From the NCBI RefSeq assembly GCF_964063325.1, contig NZ_OZ061315.1:3782001-3846000 (forward strand): DNA of 64,000 nt. The letters are read 5' to 3'. The notes beneath the pieces were generated by a model. That model was not told where the DNA came from and searched no databases. It saw only the letters and a list, made by a program, of their open reading frames with translations. Positions 10,719-20,404 of this stretch are shown one piece after another. The position numbers and the translations under genes were made by a program. This stretch comes from Hafnia alvei (GTDB lineage Bacteria > Pseudomonadota > Gammaproteobacteria > Enterobacterales > Enterobacteriaceae). Within the stretch, counting starts at the first letter, position 1, and each line of letters opens with the position of its first letter.

Positions 10719-10845
10719 TATACCCAAAATAATTGGAGTTGCTTCAAGGCGGCAAGTGAGTAAATCCCGATGAGCTTACTCTAGTAAGTGATTCGGGTGC
10801 ACGAGCGTAGCCAACGCTGAAGCAGCTTCAAGTATGCAGGGTATA
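10719..10845. repeat. ERIC element (127 bp)
   Basis: This is a full-length Enterobacterial Repetitive Intergenic Consensus unit. It starts TATACCCAAAATAATT, ends GGGTATA, and holds the core palindrome around GAGCTTACTCTAGTAAGTGA, which matches the ERIC core used for ERIC-PCR. Length and ends agree with the known 126-127 bp family. It sits between ppdC and recC, so it would be transcribed as an RNA hairpin if the ppd genes read through into recC. Confidence 0.9.
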
Positions 10846-10891
10846 CACACTTTAGCCTTTCATAGGTACGGAGGAAATCATTAGCGCTCGC

Positions 10892-11263
10892 TCACTCGGT
10901 CAACTGTTCGCAGATTGTTCTTTCAAGCTTTGCTTGGATGTTCAGCGGCGCGGAGATCTTGGCGGTAATTATTTCACATTTTGCCTGTTGCTCAATGTTG
11001 ACCTCCAACTGCCATGATTTAGGCAGAGACAACCGTGTCGAAATCTCCGCTACGGGAACGCCCATTCGATACAGCGTGATAGCCTGCTCGCTGAACTGCC
11101 ATGCGCGTTGCTGTTGCCACAATCTCATTTGTGCCTGCGTCATCCATTGTTGGTAGTGCAGCATGCCGAGAAAACCAACAGAGACCAAGAGGATACTCAC
11201 CATGACCTCAATCAGGCCAAAACCAGACTGACTATGCCCTTTCTGTCCTGATGTGGTTAGCAT
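10892..11263 (-). CDS. ppdC: Prepilin-peptidase-dependent protein C (minor pseudopilin)
   Basis: This is a 123-residue type IV pilin-like protein, last of four in a row upstream of recC as in E. coli. The N-terminus has the short leader and cleavage site G^FGLIEV (after about residue 14), followed by a roughly 20-residue hydrophobic helix that anchors it in the inner membrane before assembly. Members of this group act as minor pseudopilins that prime type IV pilus or type II secretion fibres. It overlaps the stop of ygdB by 7 bases. Function in this organism is inferred from the family. Confidence 0.85.
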   Translation of the reverse strand: MLTTSGQKGHSQSGFGLIEVMVSILLVSVGFLGMLHYQQWMTQAQMRLWQQQRAWQFSEQAITLYRMGVPVAEISTRLSLPKSWQLEVNIEQQAKCEIITAKISAPLNIQAKLERTICEQLTE

Positions 11264-11724
11264 AAATTTTCGCTACCGGCCGGAGGGTAATCAAGCCAGC
11301 CCCTAGCTAGTCTTAATATCCTTGGCGTTGCCGGTAAGGCCAATGGCATACCCACCGTATTTTCAATACTCACATAGCTAAATCGCTGTATTTTTAACCC
11401 GTGGGTTTTCGTTTTCGCGGCTGAACACAGTATCCCAATTTCTGCACCGATCGCTTTGAAACACACGGTAGCCTGTGCTGAGGTTTGGCAAACATCGGTC
11501 AGCGGCGTCGGCCATTTGTCCGATATTATTGCCAGCTCCAGCGCTGACTCCGCCTGTTGGCGAAGCATCTTGAACTGCTGCTGATAGGCTAGGTTCTGAA
11601 CCTGTAACTCCAGGTGCCCCTGCTGCGCCCCAACAACCAGCAGTGACAAACTTAGCATCAGGAGTATCGAAGGCAATAGCATACTGCCCGCCTGAGGGTT
11701 TTCATGGCTATACGCTAAATTCAT
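11257..11724 (-). CDS. ygdB: YgdB-like minor pseudopilin (PilX/GspK type position)
   Basis: This 155-residue protein has a pilin-like N-terminus: a short leader ending QAG^SMLLP and then the hydrophobic stretch SILLMLSLSLLVVGAQ. It lacks the usual glutamate at position +5, as YgdB/PilX-type proteins often do. Four cysteines lie in the C-terminal part. It lies between ppdB and ppdC with short overlaps on both sides (ATGA-type at 11721-11724), so the four genes form one operon. The name rests mainly on position and the N-terminal signature. Confidence 0.75.
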   Translation of the reverse strand: MNLAYSHENPQAGSMLLPSILLMLSLSLLVVGAQQGHLELQVQNLAYQQQFKMLRQQAESALELAIISDKWPTPLTDVCQTSAQATVCFKAIGAEIGILCSAAKTKTHGLKIQRFSYVSIENTVGMPLALPATPRILRLARGWLDYPPAGSENLC

Positions 11725-12302
11725 TTGCTCATCACTCGGCCATTCTCAGGCAGAATAAAACGCGATTGCTGTTCAGCCATAAACGGGGGCTTTAGTCGCC
11801 TTAATCCCAGCAGTACTTCATATCCACGATATAGCGGGATCACTTTAAACAGCGAAACGTTAAGATCCCTTTCATCGGATACCTTTTCCCAACCGTTTCC
11901 CGAGCATTGCTGAATACCGCGCGCCGTTTCTAAGGCTCCGTTGCGTAGGCGGTACCCGAATGACTCCGCGTTAGCTGGCGGGGCGAGTTCGATTCGCCCG
12001 TTGCCGTTCAGATCGTAAAACAGAATGAGACACGAGTTGGCGGCTTCTCCCTCCGCAGACGAAATTTTAGGCTCAGGCACCAAGCAACCTCGCGCACAAA
12101 AACCGGTGCGGGTGAGATCTTTATCCACACGGTCGAGCAACTGGGTCATATTTTCTTGTATTTGTTGCCAGCGTTGAGTTCGAACGCTGCTCGCTCTCAG
12201 CATGACCATAATTTGGCTACTTGATAGCAGGACAATACTCGATAGCAGCAAAGTAACCAGAACGTCTGGCAGCGTCATACCGCTCTGATGATTTAGTTGC
12301 AT
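11721..12302 (-). CDS. ppdB: Prepilin-peptidase-dependent protein B (minor pseudopilin)
   Basis: This is a 193-residue pilin-like protein. I place the start at the ATG at 12302 because it gives a compact leader MQLNHQSG^MTLPDV with the cleavage glycine and then a hydrophobic helix; the frame stays open further upstream, but that would put a long unrelated stretch before the pilin signature. It overlaps the end of ppdA by 10 bases. A globular domain with several cysteines follows (TGFCARGCLVPEP). The family works as minor pseudopilin in type IV pilus-like machines. Confidence 0.82.
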   Translation of the reverse strand: MQLNHQSGMTLPDVLVTLLLSSIVLLSSSQIMVMLRASSVRTQRWQQIQENMTQLLDRVDKDLTRTGFCARGCLVPEPKISSAEGEAANSCLILFYDLNGNGRIELAPPANAESFGYRLRNGALETARGIQQCSGNGWEKVSDERDLNVSLFKVIPLYRGYEVLLGLRRLKPPFMAEQQSRFILPENGRVMSK

Positions 12303-12751
12303 GACGGTATTCCTAACAGTCGTTGAGGCTGCGCGCACAGCCGCAGACGCCCCTGCGCAGACCAAATAATGCTAACCGTTCCAGCCAGATTGCTCAGATC
12401 GATATGTCCCGCTAAAGCATTATTACGTACACCGTAAAACCCTGCGTTTTTAGTCAGTTGAGAGGCGACAGCAATATCCGGTGAGGAAGGTAAATATTTT
12501 CGTGACGTATTTTGTACCTCCACGCTACGCTGCTCGGCGTTAACCTCAATTTGGACCGTACTATTTTCAGCAAACGCACGCCGTTGCGCCTGTTGTAAAA
12601 AAGTCAGTAACGCCAGCCCCGCCTGCTCAAGCTGAAGCGCCATATGCTGCTGCCTGAATCCATGAAGACCATACAGCGCCATGCTTGAAACCAGCAGCAT
12701 CACCACCATCATTTCCAGCAGTGTAAATCCACTCATCCGTGACCATTCCAT
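12293..12751 (-). CDS. ppdA: Prepilin-peptidase-dependent protein A (GspH/FimT-like pseudopilin)
   Basis: First gene of the ppdA-ppdB-ygdB-ppdC set. The 152-residue protein carries the classical type IV prepilin N-terminus MEWSRMSG^FTLLEMMVVML, with the +5 glutamate and the hydrophobic helix. It resembles GspH/FimT pseudopilins. The start at 12751 has a GAGGG ribosome site. The operon lies downstream of nothing obvious: 241 bp separate it from thyA, which is also on the minus strand and ends at its own terminator. Confidence 0.85.
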   Translation of the reverse strand: MEWSRMSGFTLLEMMVVMLLVSSMALYGLHGFRQQHMALQLEQAGLALLTFLQQAQRRAFAENSTVQIEVNAEQRSVEVQNTSRKYLPSSPDIAVASQLTKNAGFYGVRNNALAGHIDLSNLAGTVSIIWSAQGRLRLCAQPQRLLGIPSCN

Positions 12752-12942
12752 CGTAAGCCCTCAATCTCTGCCTGATAGGAAGATGACTATAAAACCGATT
12801 TTAGAAAGGAAAAGCGGAACGAAAGGCTTTAGCAATGCTCGCCGCAGTCAATTTGATTGCGCAGTGAAACGTGCATCGGAGTTTGCGAAGGACCACGCAA
12901 AACCAAGCAGTAATAAGGACGAAAGTTACGGTAAAAAAGGAT

Positions 12943-12969
12943 AAAAAAACGCCAGCACAATGGCTGGCG
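12943..12969 (-). terminator. thyA intrinsic terminator
   Basis: On the minus strand the sequence reads CGCCAGC-CATTGT-GCTGGCG followed by seven T, a standard intrinsic terminator 24 bases after the thyA stop codon. It separates thyA from the ppd operon. Confidence 0.9.
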
Positions 12970-12992
12970 CTTTCAGAGCAAATAACGCGATA

Positions 12993-13787
12993 TCAAATCG
13001 CAACAGGTGCTTTAATCCCTGGATGTGGGTCGTAGCCTTCGATGTCGAAATCTTCGAATTTATAATCGAAAATAGACTCGGGCTTACGCTTAATCACCAG
13101 CTTAGGCAACGCACGAGGCTCGCGGCTGAGCTGTAGCTGCGTTTGTTCCATGTGGTTGCTGTACAAGTGGGTATCACCACCGGTCCAGACAAAATCGCCC
13201 ACTTCCAGATCCAACTGCTGCGCCATCATGTGTACCAGCAAGGCATAGCTGGCAATATTGAACGGTAGGCCAAGGAATACGTCACAAGAACGCTGATACA
13301 GCTGGCAGGAGAGTTTGCCGTCTGCCACATAAAACTGGAAGAACGCATGGCATGGCGCCAACGCCATCTGGTCTAACTCACCCACGTTCCAAGCCGATAC
13401 GATAATACGGCGTGAATCTGGATCTTGTTTTAGCTGTTCCATAACTTTGCTGATTTGGTCAATTTGACGACCATCAGCCGCACCCCAAGCACGCCATTGT
13501 TTACCATACACCGGGCCCAAATCGCCATTTTCGTCTGCCCACTCGTCCCAGATAGTGACGTTATTCTCGCGCAGGTAAGCCGTATTGGTATCACCATTCA
13601 GGAACCACAGCAGCTCATGAATGATGGAACGTAAATGACAACGTTTGGTGGTGACCAGCGGGAAGCCTTCTTGCAGGTTGAAACGCATCTGATGCCCAAA
13701 AATGGACACAGTGCCGGTTCCGGTGCGGTCGGCCTTTTGTGTTCCCTCTGCGAGCACTTTTTTCATTAAATCCAGATACTGTTTCAT
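12993..13787 (-). CDS. thyA: Thymidylate synthase
   Basis: ThyA makes dTMP from dUMP with methylene-tetrahydrofolate as methyl donor and reductant. The 264-residue protein equals E. coli ThyA in length. The catalytic cysteine is Cys146 in the motif [10 protein letters not shown]; the conserved [15 protein letters not shown] phosphate-binding segment and the C-terminal ending APVAI are present, so it should be active. It follows lgt on the same strand with a 72-bp gap that holds a hairpin, matching the lgt-thyA operon of enterobacteria. Confidence 0.98.
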   Translation of the reverse strand: MKQYLDLMKKVLAEGTQKADRTGTGTVSIFGHQMRFNLQEGFPLVTTKRCHLRSIIHELLWFLNGDTNTAYLRENNVTIWDEWADENGDLGPVYGKQWRAWGAADGRQIDQISKVMEQLKQDPDSRRIIVSAWNVGELDQMALAPCHAFFQFYVADGKLSCQLYQRSCDVFLGLPFNIASYALLVHMMAQQLDLEVGDFVWTGGDTHLYSNHMEQTQLQLSREPRALPKLVIKRKPESIFDYKFEDFDIEGYDPHPGIKAPVAI

Positions 13788-13816
13788 GTCACCTCACGAC
13801 GTTTATGCTTTTGATA

Positions 13817-13845
13817 CCTGCCGCGGCGTGATCGTCCGCAGCAGG
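13817..13845. other. Hairpin between lgt and thyA
   Basis: An inverted repeat CCTGCCGCGG / CCGCAGCAGG with a nine-base loop and one mismatch lies 30 bases upstream of the thyA start. There is no T run, so it is not a classical terminator; it may stabilise or separate the lgt and thyA parts of the transcript. Confidence 0.6.
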
Positions 13846-13859
13846 CTATGAAACGTTAT

Positions 13860-14729
13860 TTAAAGAGTTTGCTGTGGCTGAGGGCGACGATACGCCCAAA
13901 TCATCATGATCACACCCGCGATAATCATTGGGATAGAAAGGATCTGCCCCATGCTGATCACGCCATCAAACAGACCGAGCTGTGCGTCTGGCTGGCGGAA
14001 GAATTCAACGATGATACGGAATGCGCCATAGCCAATCAGGAACAGTCCAGACACGCTGCCCATCGGGCGCGGTTTACGGATGAAGAGATTCAGAATGATA
14101 AACAGCACCACGCCTTCAAGCAGCAGTTCATACAGCTGAGACGGATGGCGCGGCAGCACGCCATACTGGTTGAGAATCTCTTGCCACTGTGGATTGGTAG
14201 CGGCCAAAGGAATGTCTTCGCTACGAGAACTTGGGAACAGCATAGCCCACGGTGTATCGGTGCTCACACGGCCCCACAGTTCGCCGTTGATGAAGTTGCC
14301 TAAGCGACCAGCGCCCAAGCCGAACGGGATCAGCGGCGCAATAAAGTCTGATACTTGGAAGAAATTACGTTTGGTGCGGTGAGCAAATACCAGCATCACC
14401 ACGATGACACCAATCAATCCGCCGTGGAACGACATGCCGCCATCCCAAACTTTGAAGAGATAAAGAGGGTTTTCAAGGAACAGCGAGAAATTATAAAACA
14501 GCACATAGCCAATACGACCACCGAGGAATACCCCCAAGAAGCCGGCGTACAGCAGGTTTTCAACTTCGTCTTTTGTCCAGCCACTTCCCGGCTTATTAGC
14601 ACGGCGCACAGCCAACCACATAGCAAAGACAAAGCCCACCAGATACATCAGGCCATACCAATGTAAAGACACCGGCCCAATAGAGAAAATTACTGGGTCA
14701 AAACTAGGAAAATGCAGATAGCTCGTCAT
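13860..14729 (-). CDS. lgt: Prolipoprotein diacylglyceryl transferase
   Basis: Lgt transfers a diacylglyceryl group from phosphatidylglycerol to the lipobox cysteine of prolipoproteins, the first step of lipoprotein maturation at the inner membrane. The 289-residue protein has about seven hydrophobic segments, the [14 protein letters not shown] segment with the essential histidine, and the Lgt signature [14 protein letters not shown]. It precedes thyA as in E. coli. The E. coli neighbour ptsP is not present upstream: a FlxA-like gene follows instead. Confidence 0.97.
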   Translation of the reverse strand: MTSYLHFPSFDPVIFSIGPVSLHWYGLMYLVGFVFAMWLAVRRANKPGSGWTKDEVENLLYAGFLGVFLGGRIGYVLFYNFSLFLENPLYLFKVWDGGMSFHGGLIGVIVVMLVFAHRTKRNFFQVSDFIAPLIPFGLGAGRLGNFINGELWGRVSTDTPWAMLFPSSRSEDIPLAATNPQWQEILNQYGVLPRHPSQLYELLLEGVVLFIILNLFIRKPRPMGSVSGLFLIGYGAFRIIVEFFRQPDAQLGLFDGVISMGQILSIPMIIAGVIMMIWAYRRPQPQQTL

Positions 14730-14896
14730 CTATCACCACGACAATATCGAATATTTATTCCCTATCACTCCCTAAACCAAAAGGCATTGGGATATCAGCG
14801 GGAAGGCAAGTTGCGCATGATAGCATAGGAAAGAAATAGAGCGGGCTTGAGGTTGCGGAAAAGTTATGTAAAACCGTTAATCATCTTGCAGCGGAA

Positions 14897-14931
14897 AACC
14901 CGTCATTTCATCAGCAGAGATGACAGGTTTG
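14897..14931 (-). terminator. Possible terminator of the FlxA-like gene
   Basis: Inverted repeat AAACCCGTCAT / ATGACAGGTTT (10 of 11 paired) lies just after the stop at 14940. On the minus strand the stem ends in GGGTTTTCC, a short T run, so termination is plausible but not strong. Confidence 0.5.
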
Positions 14932-14939
14932 CCAAAAAA

Positions 14940-15332
14940 TCAGATATAAACATCAATCTGATTTTCATCGGTTGGGCGGTTAACGCCGTCGCCGGTTTTA
15001 CCCACTTTATCCAACTGGCTTTGCTGCGCCTGCTCCGCCTCTTGCTGGCGAATACGTGCGATTTCGGCCTGTAACGCTTTGATTTGGTTTTGAATCAACT
15101 CTTGCTGCTTTTTAATCTCTTCCGGTGAGCCGCCCGAACTCGCTAAATCGCGCAGCTGCTGCTGAAGATCCTGAATTTGTTTCATCAGCTGTTGGACACG
15201 GTCAGAACCGCCTCCCGACGTACTCGCCCCAACGGTGCTGCCGCTTCCGCTACCAACGCTTTCGCCGCTGCCGGTTAACGCGGGCGAAACACCCGCAGCG
15301 GGAACCGACATAGTGATAGATACATTTGCCAT
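14940..15332 (-). CDS. FlxA-like coiled-coil protein
   Basis: This 130-residue protein has a Gly/Ser-rich N-terminal part (GSGESVGSGSGSTVG) and a central heptad-like coiled coil, about residues 47-105, rich in Gln, Ile and Leu (QLMKQIQDLQQQL). This layout fits the FlxA-like family, whose E. coli founder is under flagellar sigma FliA control; the biochemical role is unknown. I chose the ATG at 15332 because an AGAGGA ribosome site precedes it; an upstream in-frame start at 15353 has none. It is a single gene between lgt and ygbE. I did not recognise a FliA promoter with confidence. Confidence 0.7.
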   Translation of the reverse strand: MANVSITMSVPAAGVSPALTGSGESVGSGSGSTVGASTSGGGSDRVQQLMKQIQDLQQQLRDLASSGGSPEEIKKQQELIQNQIKALQAEIARIRQQEAEQAQQSQLDKVGKTGDGVNRPTDENQIDVYI

Positions 15333-15402
15333 AGTAATTATCCTCTGTAACAACTAACCCAAAGATATTTTTAAAATATCTCTGAGTTATCGGCGTAAGA
15401 GG

Positions 15403-15434
15403 AAAAAACCTGAGTAGAGAATTTTGCCCTACTC
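15403..15434 (-). terminator. Probable terminator of the cysDNC-ygbE operon
   Basis: On the minus strand GAGTAG and CTACTC form a short stem with an 11-base loop, followed by AGG and six T. It starts a few bases after the ygbE stop. Confidence 0.55.
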
Positions 15435-15442
15435 GGCAGGAG

Positions 15443-15769
15443 TTACCAGCCTGTCAGCAACAAGAAGGTTTGCCAGAACAACATCACCACCAGCACCCCG
15501 CACAACGGCACGCTAATCAGCAGTCGTCCAGACACCAGCTTGTTGATACCAATGCCAAGCAGCACTGAAATGGGCATCAGAGCCAGAAAAAACGGCCACG
15601 TGTAGAGCAGGAAAAAAGGGGTATTCAGACCATAGACGATAAAGGGCAGAACAAAAGCCAACCAATAGAAAGAAAAGCCCAATACCCCGCCGGCAAAGGC
15701 GTAGGAAGGCTCTTCTTTCTCCAATGACTTTTTCTTGTCAGCGGGAATGTTGGCGGCGTTTATTAGCAT
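15443..15769 (-). CDS. ygbE: YgbE-like inner-membrane protein (DUF3561)
   Basis: This small protein (108 residues from the ATG at 15769) has three to four hydrophobic segments and contains the segment YTWPFFLALMP that is nearly identical in E. coli YgbE. The function of the family is unknown. It follows cysC on the same strand, as in E. coli, so it is likely the last gene of the cysD-cysN-cysC operon. I prefer the start at 15769 because of an AGGG box seven bases upstream; the frame is open to a TTG at 15802 with other possible starts at 15799 and 15790. Confidence 0.85.
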   Translation of the reverse strand: MLINAANIPADKKKSLEKEEPSYAFAGGVLGFSFYWLAFVLPFIVYGLNTPFFLLYTWPFFLALMPISVLLGIGINKLVSGRLLISVPLCGVLVVMLFWQTFLLLTGW

Positions 15770-15827
15770 ATATCGACCCTGAATAATCATTACATTCACC
15801 AAAGGAATAAATGTAATGCAACAATAA

Positions 15828-16469
15828 CTAGGGTTTGATAATAGCGTGATGGCGTAAAACGTCTAACATTTGTGCGACCAAATTTGTTACTAATTGTTCG
15901 CCATTTAGGTGAATTTCAGGCTGCTCAGGAGGCTCATAAATCGAGCTAATTCCAGTGAAATTTTTAATCTCACCCGCACGCGCTTTTTTGTATAGCCCTT
16001 TGGGATCGCGCTGTTCACACACGGCGAGTGGCGTATCCACAAAGACCTCGATAAAACGCCCTTCCGGTAACAGTTCGCGCACCATTTGGCGTTCATGGCG
16101 ATGAGGAGAGATAAATGCAGTGAGCACTAACAAACCCGCATCCTGCATTAGTTTAGCGACCTCGCCCACGCGGCGAATATTCTCGATACGATCGTCGTCG
16201 CTAAAACCAAGGTCACGCGATAAGCCATGCCGCACATTGTCACCATCCAGTAAGTATGTACTCACCCCAAGCTGATGCAGTGCCTGCTCTAACGCTCCGG
16301 CAACCGATGATTTTCCCGAGCCCGAAAGCCCGGTAAACCAAATCACCGCGCCCTGATGTCCATGCAGTTTTTCGCGATTCTCGCGACTGACCGCATGTTC
16401 ATGCCAGACGATATCAGGGTTAGAGGCGTTACTTTCAGTAGCTGGTTGTAATAAATTGATATCAGTCAC
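15828..16469 (-). CDS. cysC: Adenylylsulfate (APS) kinase
   Basis: CysC phosphorylates APS to PAPS, the second step of assimilatory sulfate activation in the cytoplasm. The 213-residue protein has the Walker A motif GLSGSGKS at residues 47-54, and the family segments [17 protein letters not shown] and the lid region with [10 protein letters not shown]. Length is close to E. coli CysC (201). It lies two bases after cysN in the cysDNC operon. Confidence 0.97.
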   Translation of the reverse strand: MTDINLLQPATESNASNPDIVWHEHAVSRENREKLHGHQGAVIWFTGLSGSGKSSVAGALEQALHQLGVSTYLLDGDNVRHGLSRDLGFSDDDRIENIRRVGEVAKLMQDAGLLVLTAFISPHRHERQMVRELLPEGRFIEVFVDTPLAVCEQRDPKGLYKKARAGEIKNFTGISSIYEPPEQPEIHLNGEQLVTNLVAQMLDVLRHHAIIKP

Positions 16470-16471
16470 CG

Positions 16472-17911
16472 CTATTTTCCACCCAGCAAATCGCGCGCAC
16501 CCCAGTGTGGGAAGTGGCGACGGACCAAAGCATTAAGCTCAATTTCAAAAGCGCTAAAATCAGCCGTATTGGTTTGTGATGATGTCAGTGCTTCACGGAT
16601 AAGCCCCGCACCCACGGTAACATTGGTGAGCCTATCGATAAAAATAAAGCTGCCGGTGTCGTGGTTTTGCGCATAGCTATCGATAACCAGCGGTTCATCG
16701 AAGGTGAGTTCAACCAAGCCAATGCCATTGAGCGGCAAAGATTCTACCGCACGCTGCGTGAGCGTGTTGATATCCACCTGATAGTCGATTCGCTCCACGC
16801 GAGCGCGGGTTTTCTTGCCGCCGAGTTTGATATCAAAACTTTGCCCTTGGCTCAGCGGCTGCTCAGACATCCAGACAACATCGACCGTCGCGCCCTGCAC
16901 GGCAGGAATTGACGCATCAGCGGCCACGATCAGATCGCCACGGCTGATATCAATTTCATCCTCCAGCACCAGCGTGATGGCCTCTCCGGGTACGGCGCTT
17001 TGCAGGTCACCATCAAAGGTAACAATCCGAGCAACGCGCGAAGTGACCCCTGACGGTAATACCTTCACCTGCTGCCCCACGCTGAGTACGCCTGCGGACA
17101 GCGTTCCCGCATAGCCGCGAAAATCCAGATTCGGGCGGTTTACGTACTGCACGGGAAAACGCAGCGGCTGCTTTTCAGCGTCGTGTACCACATCAACGGT
17201 TTCCAAAATTTCTAATAAGGTTGGCCCGTGATACCAGCTCATGGCCTCACTTTGTATCGCCACATTGTCGCCATCAAGCGCGGAAAGCGGCACAAACTTA
17301 ATCGCTAAATCACCGGGCAGTTGCTCGGCAAAGCTGAGATAGTCCTGCTTGATTTGCTCAAACACATCCTGCTGGTAGTCACGCAGATCCATTTTATTCA
17401 CCGCCACCACCAGATGGCGAATACCGAGCAGCGTAGCGATAAAGCTGTGGCGACGAGTTTGATCCAGAACGCCCTTGCGCGCGTCGATCAGTAAAATGGC
17501 TAAATCGCAGGTCGATGCGCCGGTCGCCATGTTACGGGTGTACTGCTCATGCCCTGGGGTATCGGCAATAATAAATTTGCGCTTTTCCGTCGAAAAGTAG
17601 CGGTAGGCTACATCAATGGTAATGCCTTGCTCACGCTCGGCCTGAAGACCGTCAACCAGCAGCGCCAGATCGAGTTTCTCGCCCTGCGTGCCAATGCGCT
17701 TGCTGTCGCTGTGCAGCGTCGTTAGCTGATCTTCATAAATTTGGCGCGTATCGTGCAGCAAGCGCCCAATCAGCGTGCTTTTACCATCGTCCACGCTGCC
17801 GCAGGTGAGAAAACGCAGCAGGCTTTTATCTTGTTGCAGCTGTAAATAAGCTTCCACCCCGCCTTGCTCAGCAATTTGGTCTGCAATGGAATGGTTAATC
17901 ATCTGGCTCAT
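16472..17911 (-). CDS. cysN: Sulfate adenylyltransferase subunit 1 (GTPase)
   Basis: CysN is the GTPase subunit that couples GTP hydrolysis to APS synthesis by CysD. The 479-residue protein is EF-Tu-like: P-loop GSVDDGKS at residues 38-45, G3 motif [12 protein letters not shown], and NKMD for guanine specificity, followed by two beta-barrel domains. The gene sits between cysD and cysC, 22 bases after cysD. Confidence 0.97.
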   Translation of the reverse strand: MSQMINHSIADQIAEQGGVEAYLQLQQDKSLLRFLTCGSVDDGKSTLIGRLLHDTRQIYEDQLTTLHSDSKRIGTQGEKLDLALLVDGLQAEREQGITIDVAYRYFSTEKRKFIIADTPGHEQYTRNMATGASTCDLAILLIDARKGVLDQTRRHSFIATLLGIRHLVVAVNKMDLRDYQQDVFEQIKQDYLSFAEQLPGDLAIKFVPLSALDGDNVAIQSEAMSWYHGPTLLEILETVDVVHDAEKQPLRFPVQYVNRPNLDFRGYAGTLSAGVLSVGQQVKVLPSGVTSRVARIVTFDGDLQSAVPGEAITLVLEDEIDISRGDLIVAADASIPAVQGATVDVVWMSEQPLSQGQSFDIKLGGKKTRARVERIDYQVDINTLTQRAVESLPLNGIGLVELTFDEPLVIDSYAQNHDTGSFIFIDRLTNVTVGAGLIREALTSSQTNTADFSAFEIELNALVRRHFPHWGARDLLGGK

Positions 17912-17933
17912 GGTTCTCGTCCTCTACGAATTC

Positions 17934-18842
17934 TTAAAAGTACCCTTGGCGCTTTTTCAGCTCCATCGAGCCAGACTGATCGCGATCGATCATTCTTCCC
18001 TGACGCTCGCTGGTGGTGGAAACCAGCATCTCTTCGATGATTTCAGGCAGCGTTTGCGCCTGAGACTCCACCGCGCCGGTGAGCGGCCAGCAGCCTAAAG
18101 TACGGAATCGAACCATGCGTTGCTTGATCACTTCCCCCGGCTGGAGATCGATACGATCGTCATCCACCATCATCAGCATGCCGTCACGCTCTAAAACAGG
18201 GCGCGGCTTTGCCAGATAAAGCGGAACAATATCGATATTTTCCAAGTAGATATATTGCCAGATATCGAGTTCAGTCCAGTTTGACAGCGGGAAGACGCGG
18301 ATGCTCTCCCCTTTGTTCACCTGGCCGTTATAGTTGTGCCACAGCTCAGGTCGCTGGTTTTTTGGGTCCCAGCGATGGAAGCGGTCGCGGAATGAATAGA
18401 TTCTCTCTTTGGCACGTGATTTTTCTTCATCACGACGCGCACCGCCAAAGGCGGCATCAAAACCATATTTATTCAGCGCCTGTTTTAAGCCTTCGGTTTT
18501 CATGATGTCGGTATGTTTGGCGCTGCCATGAACAAACGGGCTGATGCCCATCGCGACGCCTTCTGGATTCTTATGAACCAAAAGTTCACAGCCGTAGGCT
18601 TTGGCGGTGCGATCGCGGAATTCGTACATTTCGCGGAATTTCCAGCCGGTATCAACGTGCAGCAGCGGGAACGGTAGCGTCCCCGGATAGAATGCCTTAC
18701 GCGCCAAATGCAGCATCACCGAAGAATCTTTGCCGATGGAGTACATCATGACAGGGTTAGAAAACTCGGCAGCGACTTCGCGGATGATGTGAATACTCTC
18801 CGCTTCGAGCTGTCGTAAGTGAGTCAGTCTTTGGTTATCCAT
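17934..18842 (-). CDS. cysD: Sulfate adenylyltransferase subunit 2
   Basis: CysD is the catalytic subunit that forms APS from sulfate and ATP. It is 302 residues, as in E. coli, and belongs to the PP-loop pyrophosphatase family: the PP motif is seen as [10 protein letters not shown] near residues 36-45, with the downstream [19 protein letters not shown] segment. First gene of cysD-cysN-cysC-ygbE. Expression is expected to need CysB; the upstream region carries an inverted repeat described separately. Confidence 0.97.
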   Translation of the reverse strand: MDNQRLTHLRQLEAESIHIIREVAAEFSNPVMMYSIGKDSSVMLHLARKAFYPGTLPFPLLHVDTGWKFREMYEFRDRTAKAYGCELLVHKNPEGVAMGISPFVHGSAKHTDIMKTEGLKQALNKYGFDAAFGGARRDEEKSRAKERIYSFRDRFHRWDPKNQRPELWHNYNGQVNKGESIRVFPLSNWTELDIWQYIYLENIDIVPLYLAKPRPVLERDGMLMMVDDDRIDLQPGEVIKQRMVRFRTLGCWPLTGAVESQAQTLPEIIEEMLVSTTSERQGRMIDRDQSGSMELKKRQGYF

Positions 18843-19216
18843 GGACGATCCTTAAGCCAGAAATTCTCCCGAAGGCCACACTGGCACATCGGATATTTAT
18901 CCAAGAGGGTTGGAGTTACAGCAAATCAAACGGAGTGAGCGCAGCGGTAACTTCAAAAACGCAGGATAGGGGCACTATAAGGTGTCAGCTTTGCCCAAAT
19001 GAAATGACGAAAAGGTATTTGAAATAACCGAAAGAAATATGCAGCTAGCTGAGGCGGCGCAAGATTAAGGAAGTAAACATTTCCTTAAATTTTAGGAGCG
19101 CTAGAAATTGTGTAATAAGAGCGAAGACTCCATACTAGCCGCACTGATTTATCATCCCAATTATCACGCTGTTGAACACGTTTTTGGTTTTCTGCAGCGC
19201 TAAGGACGCTTTACCC
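18843..19216. other. Intergenic region between cysD and iap
   Basis: This 374-bp region separates the divergent cysD operon and iap and must hold both promoters. It contains an imperfect inverted repeat, TTGGAGTTAC at 18910-18919 and GTAACTTCAA at 18947-18956 (9 of 10 paired), about 70-115 bp upstream of cysD, in the range where CysB acts in E. coli. There is no CRISPR array; in E. coli the CRISPR-Cas locus lies next to iap. Confidence 0.7.
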
Positions 19217-20257
19217 ATGTTTTCCTGCCGTTCACTTAAACTGGTTTGCGCAGCGCTATGTCTAAGCAGCAGTTTCGCGGTTTCAGCCGCAGGTATTACC
19301 CATCAGCCCGTCGGTAAAATAGCCGAACAAGAAGTACGACATATCTCGACCTACTTCCCCGGCCGCATGGCAGGTAGCCCCGCCGAGCTAATGATGGCGG
19401 ACTATGTTAATCAGCGTTTCCAAAACATGGGCTATCAGAGCGACTTAAGAGATTTCAAAACGCGCTATGTGTATACCTCAAGCGAAGGTAAAAAAGATTG
19501 GCATAACGTGAACGCCACGTCAGTGATTGCGGTGAAACCCGGCAGCACCGACAAACAGATCTTAATCGTCGCGCATCTTGATACCTATACCCCAATGAGC
19601 GACAGCGATGTGAACCATAATCTTGGCGGATTAACGTTGCAGGGTGTAGATGACAATGCGTCTGGCGTTGGCGTGATGTTGGAGCTTGCCGAGCGTCTGC
19701 GCAGCGTAAAAACCAAGGCCACTATTCGCTTCCTTGCGCTCAGCGCCGAGGAGTTGGGGAGTAAAGGGGCTGAAAACTATCTCAGCAGAATGAGCAAAGC
19801 CGACAAAGACAATACGCTGTTAGTTATCAATCTCGATTCTTTGATTACCGGCGATAAACTCTACTTCCACAGCGGTGCTAACACGCCGAAATCCATCGCC
19901 GAGAAATCCCGCGACCGCGCCCTTAAGCTTGCTAAGCGCTTTGGTATTAGCGCCGCCATTAACAACGGTCATGGCGAACATAGCCCGAAAGGCACCGGTT
20001 GTTGCTCAGATCAAATGCCGTTCGATGCGGCCAATATTCCAGTGCTCGCGGTTGAAGCCAGCAATTGGTCTCTGGGCAAAAAAGACGGCTATCAACAAAC
20101 CAGCAAAAATACGCATTTCCCAGAAGGCACCACGTGGCACCAGCCGCAATATGACAATCTTCAGTACTTAGATAAACACCTGCCCGGGCGTATCAAATCG
20201 CGTACCCGAGACAGCGTGAGAATTTTACTGCCTCTGGTGGAAGAGGTGGCTAAGTAG
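19217..20257 (+). CDS. iap: Alkaline phosphatase isozyme conversion aminopeptidase
   Basis: Iap is a periplasmic M28-family zinc aminopeptidase that trims the N-terminal arginine of alkaline phosphatase in E. coli. The 346-residue protein (E. coli 345) begins with a signal peptide MFSCRSLKLVCAALCLSSS ending AVSA. Metal-binding segments HLDTYTPM, DDNASGVGVMLEL and LSAEELGSKG are visible. I chose the ATG at 19217, which follows an AAGGA site; the frame is open further upstream to a TTG at 19172. It is divergent from cysD as in E. coli. Confidence 0.9.
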   Translation: MFSCRSLKLVCAALCLSSSFAVSAAGITHQPVGKIAEQEVRHISTYFPGRMAGSPAELMMADYVNQRFQNMGYQSDLRDFKTRYVYTSSEGKKDWHNVNATSVIAVKPGSTDKQILIVAHLDTYTPMSDSDVNHNLGGLTLQGVDDNASGVGVMLELAERLRSVKTKATIRFLALSAEELGSKGAENYLSRMSKADKDNTLLVINLDSLITGDKLYFHSGANTPKSIAEKSRDRALKLAKRFGISAAINNGHGEHSPKGTGCCSDQMPFDAANIPVLAVEASNWSLGKKDGYQQTSKNTHFPEGTTWHQPQYDNLQYLDKHLPGRIKSRTRDSVRILLPLVEEVAK

Positions 20258-20404
20258 TTTTCAGTGATAACGTCATCTGTATAGAAACCGCAGCCTTTGT
20301 GACAAAGCGTTAAGCCATATTGATCTTTAATGAATGGGCATTACATTTATTCCAGATTGATCTGTTTTAGCGCCACTTTGGCATCAATATTTGTTGAGGT
20401 TTCT

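Noticed and set aside
12681..12944. Small plus-strand open frame between ppdA and thyA
   Set aside because: Overlaps ppdA antisense and has no ribosome site or recognisable domain; the gap is better read as non-coding.
18843..19216. Possible CRISPR array next to iap
   Set aside because: E. coli has CRISPR-Cas beside iap, so I looked for it, but there are no regularly spaced direct repeats and no cas genes.
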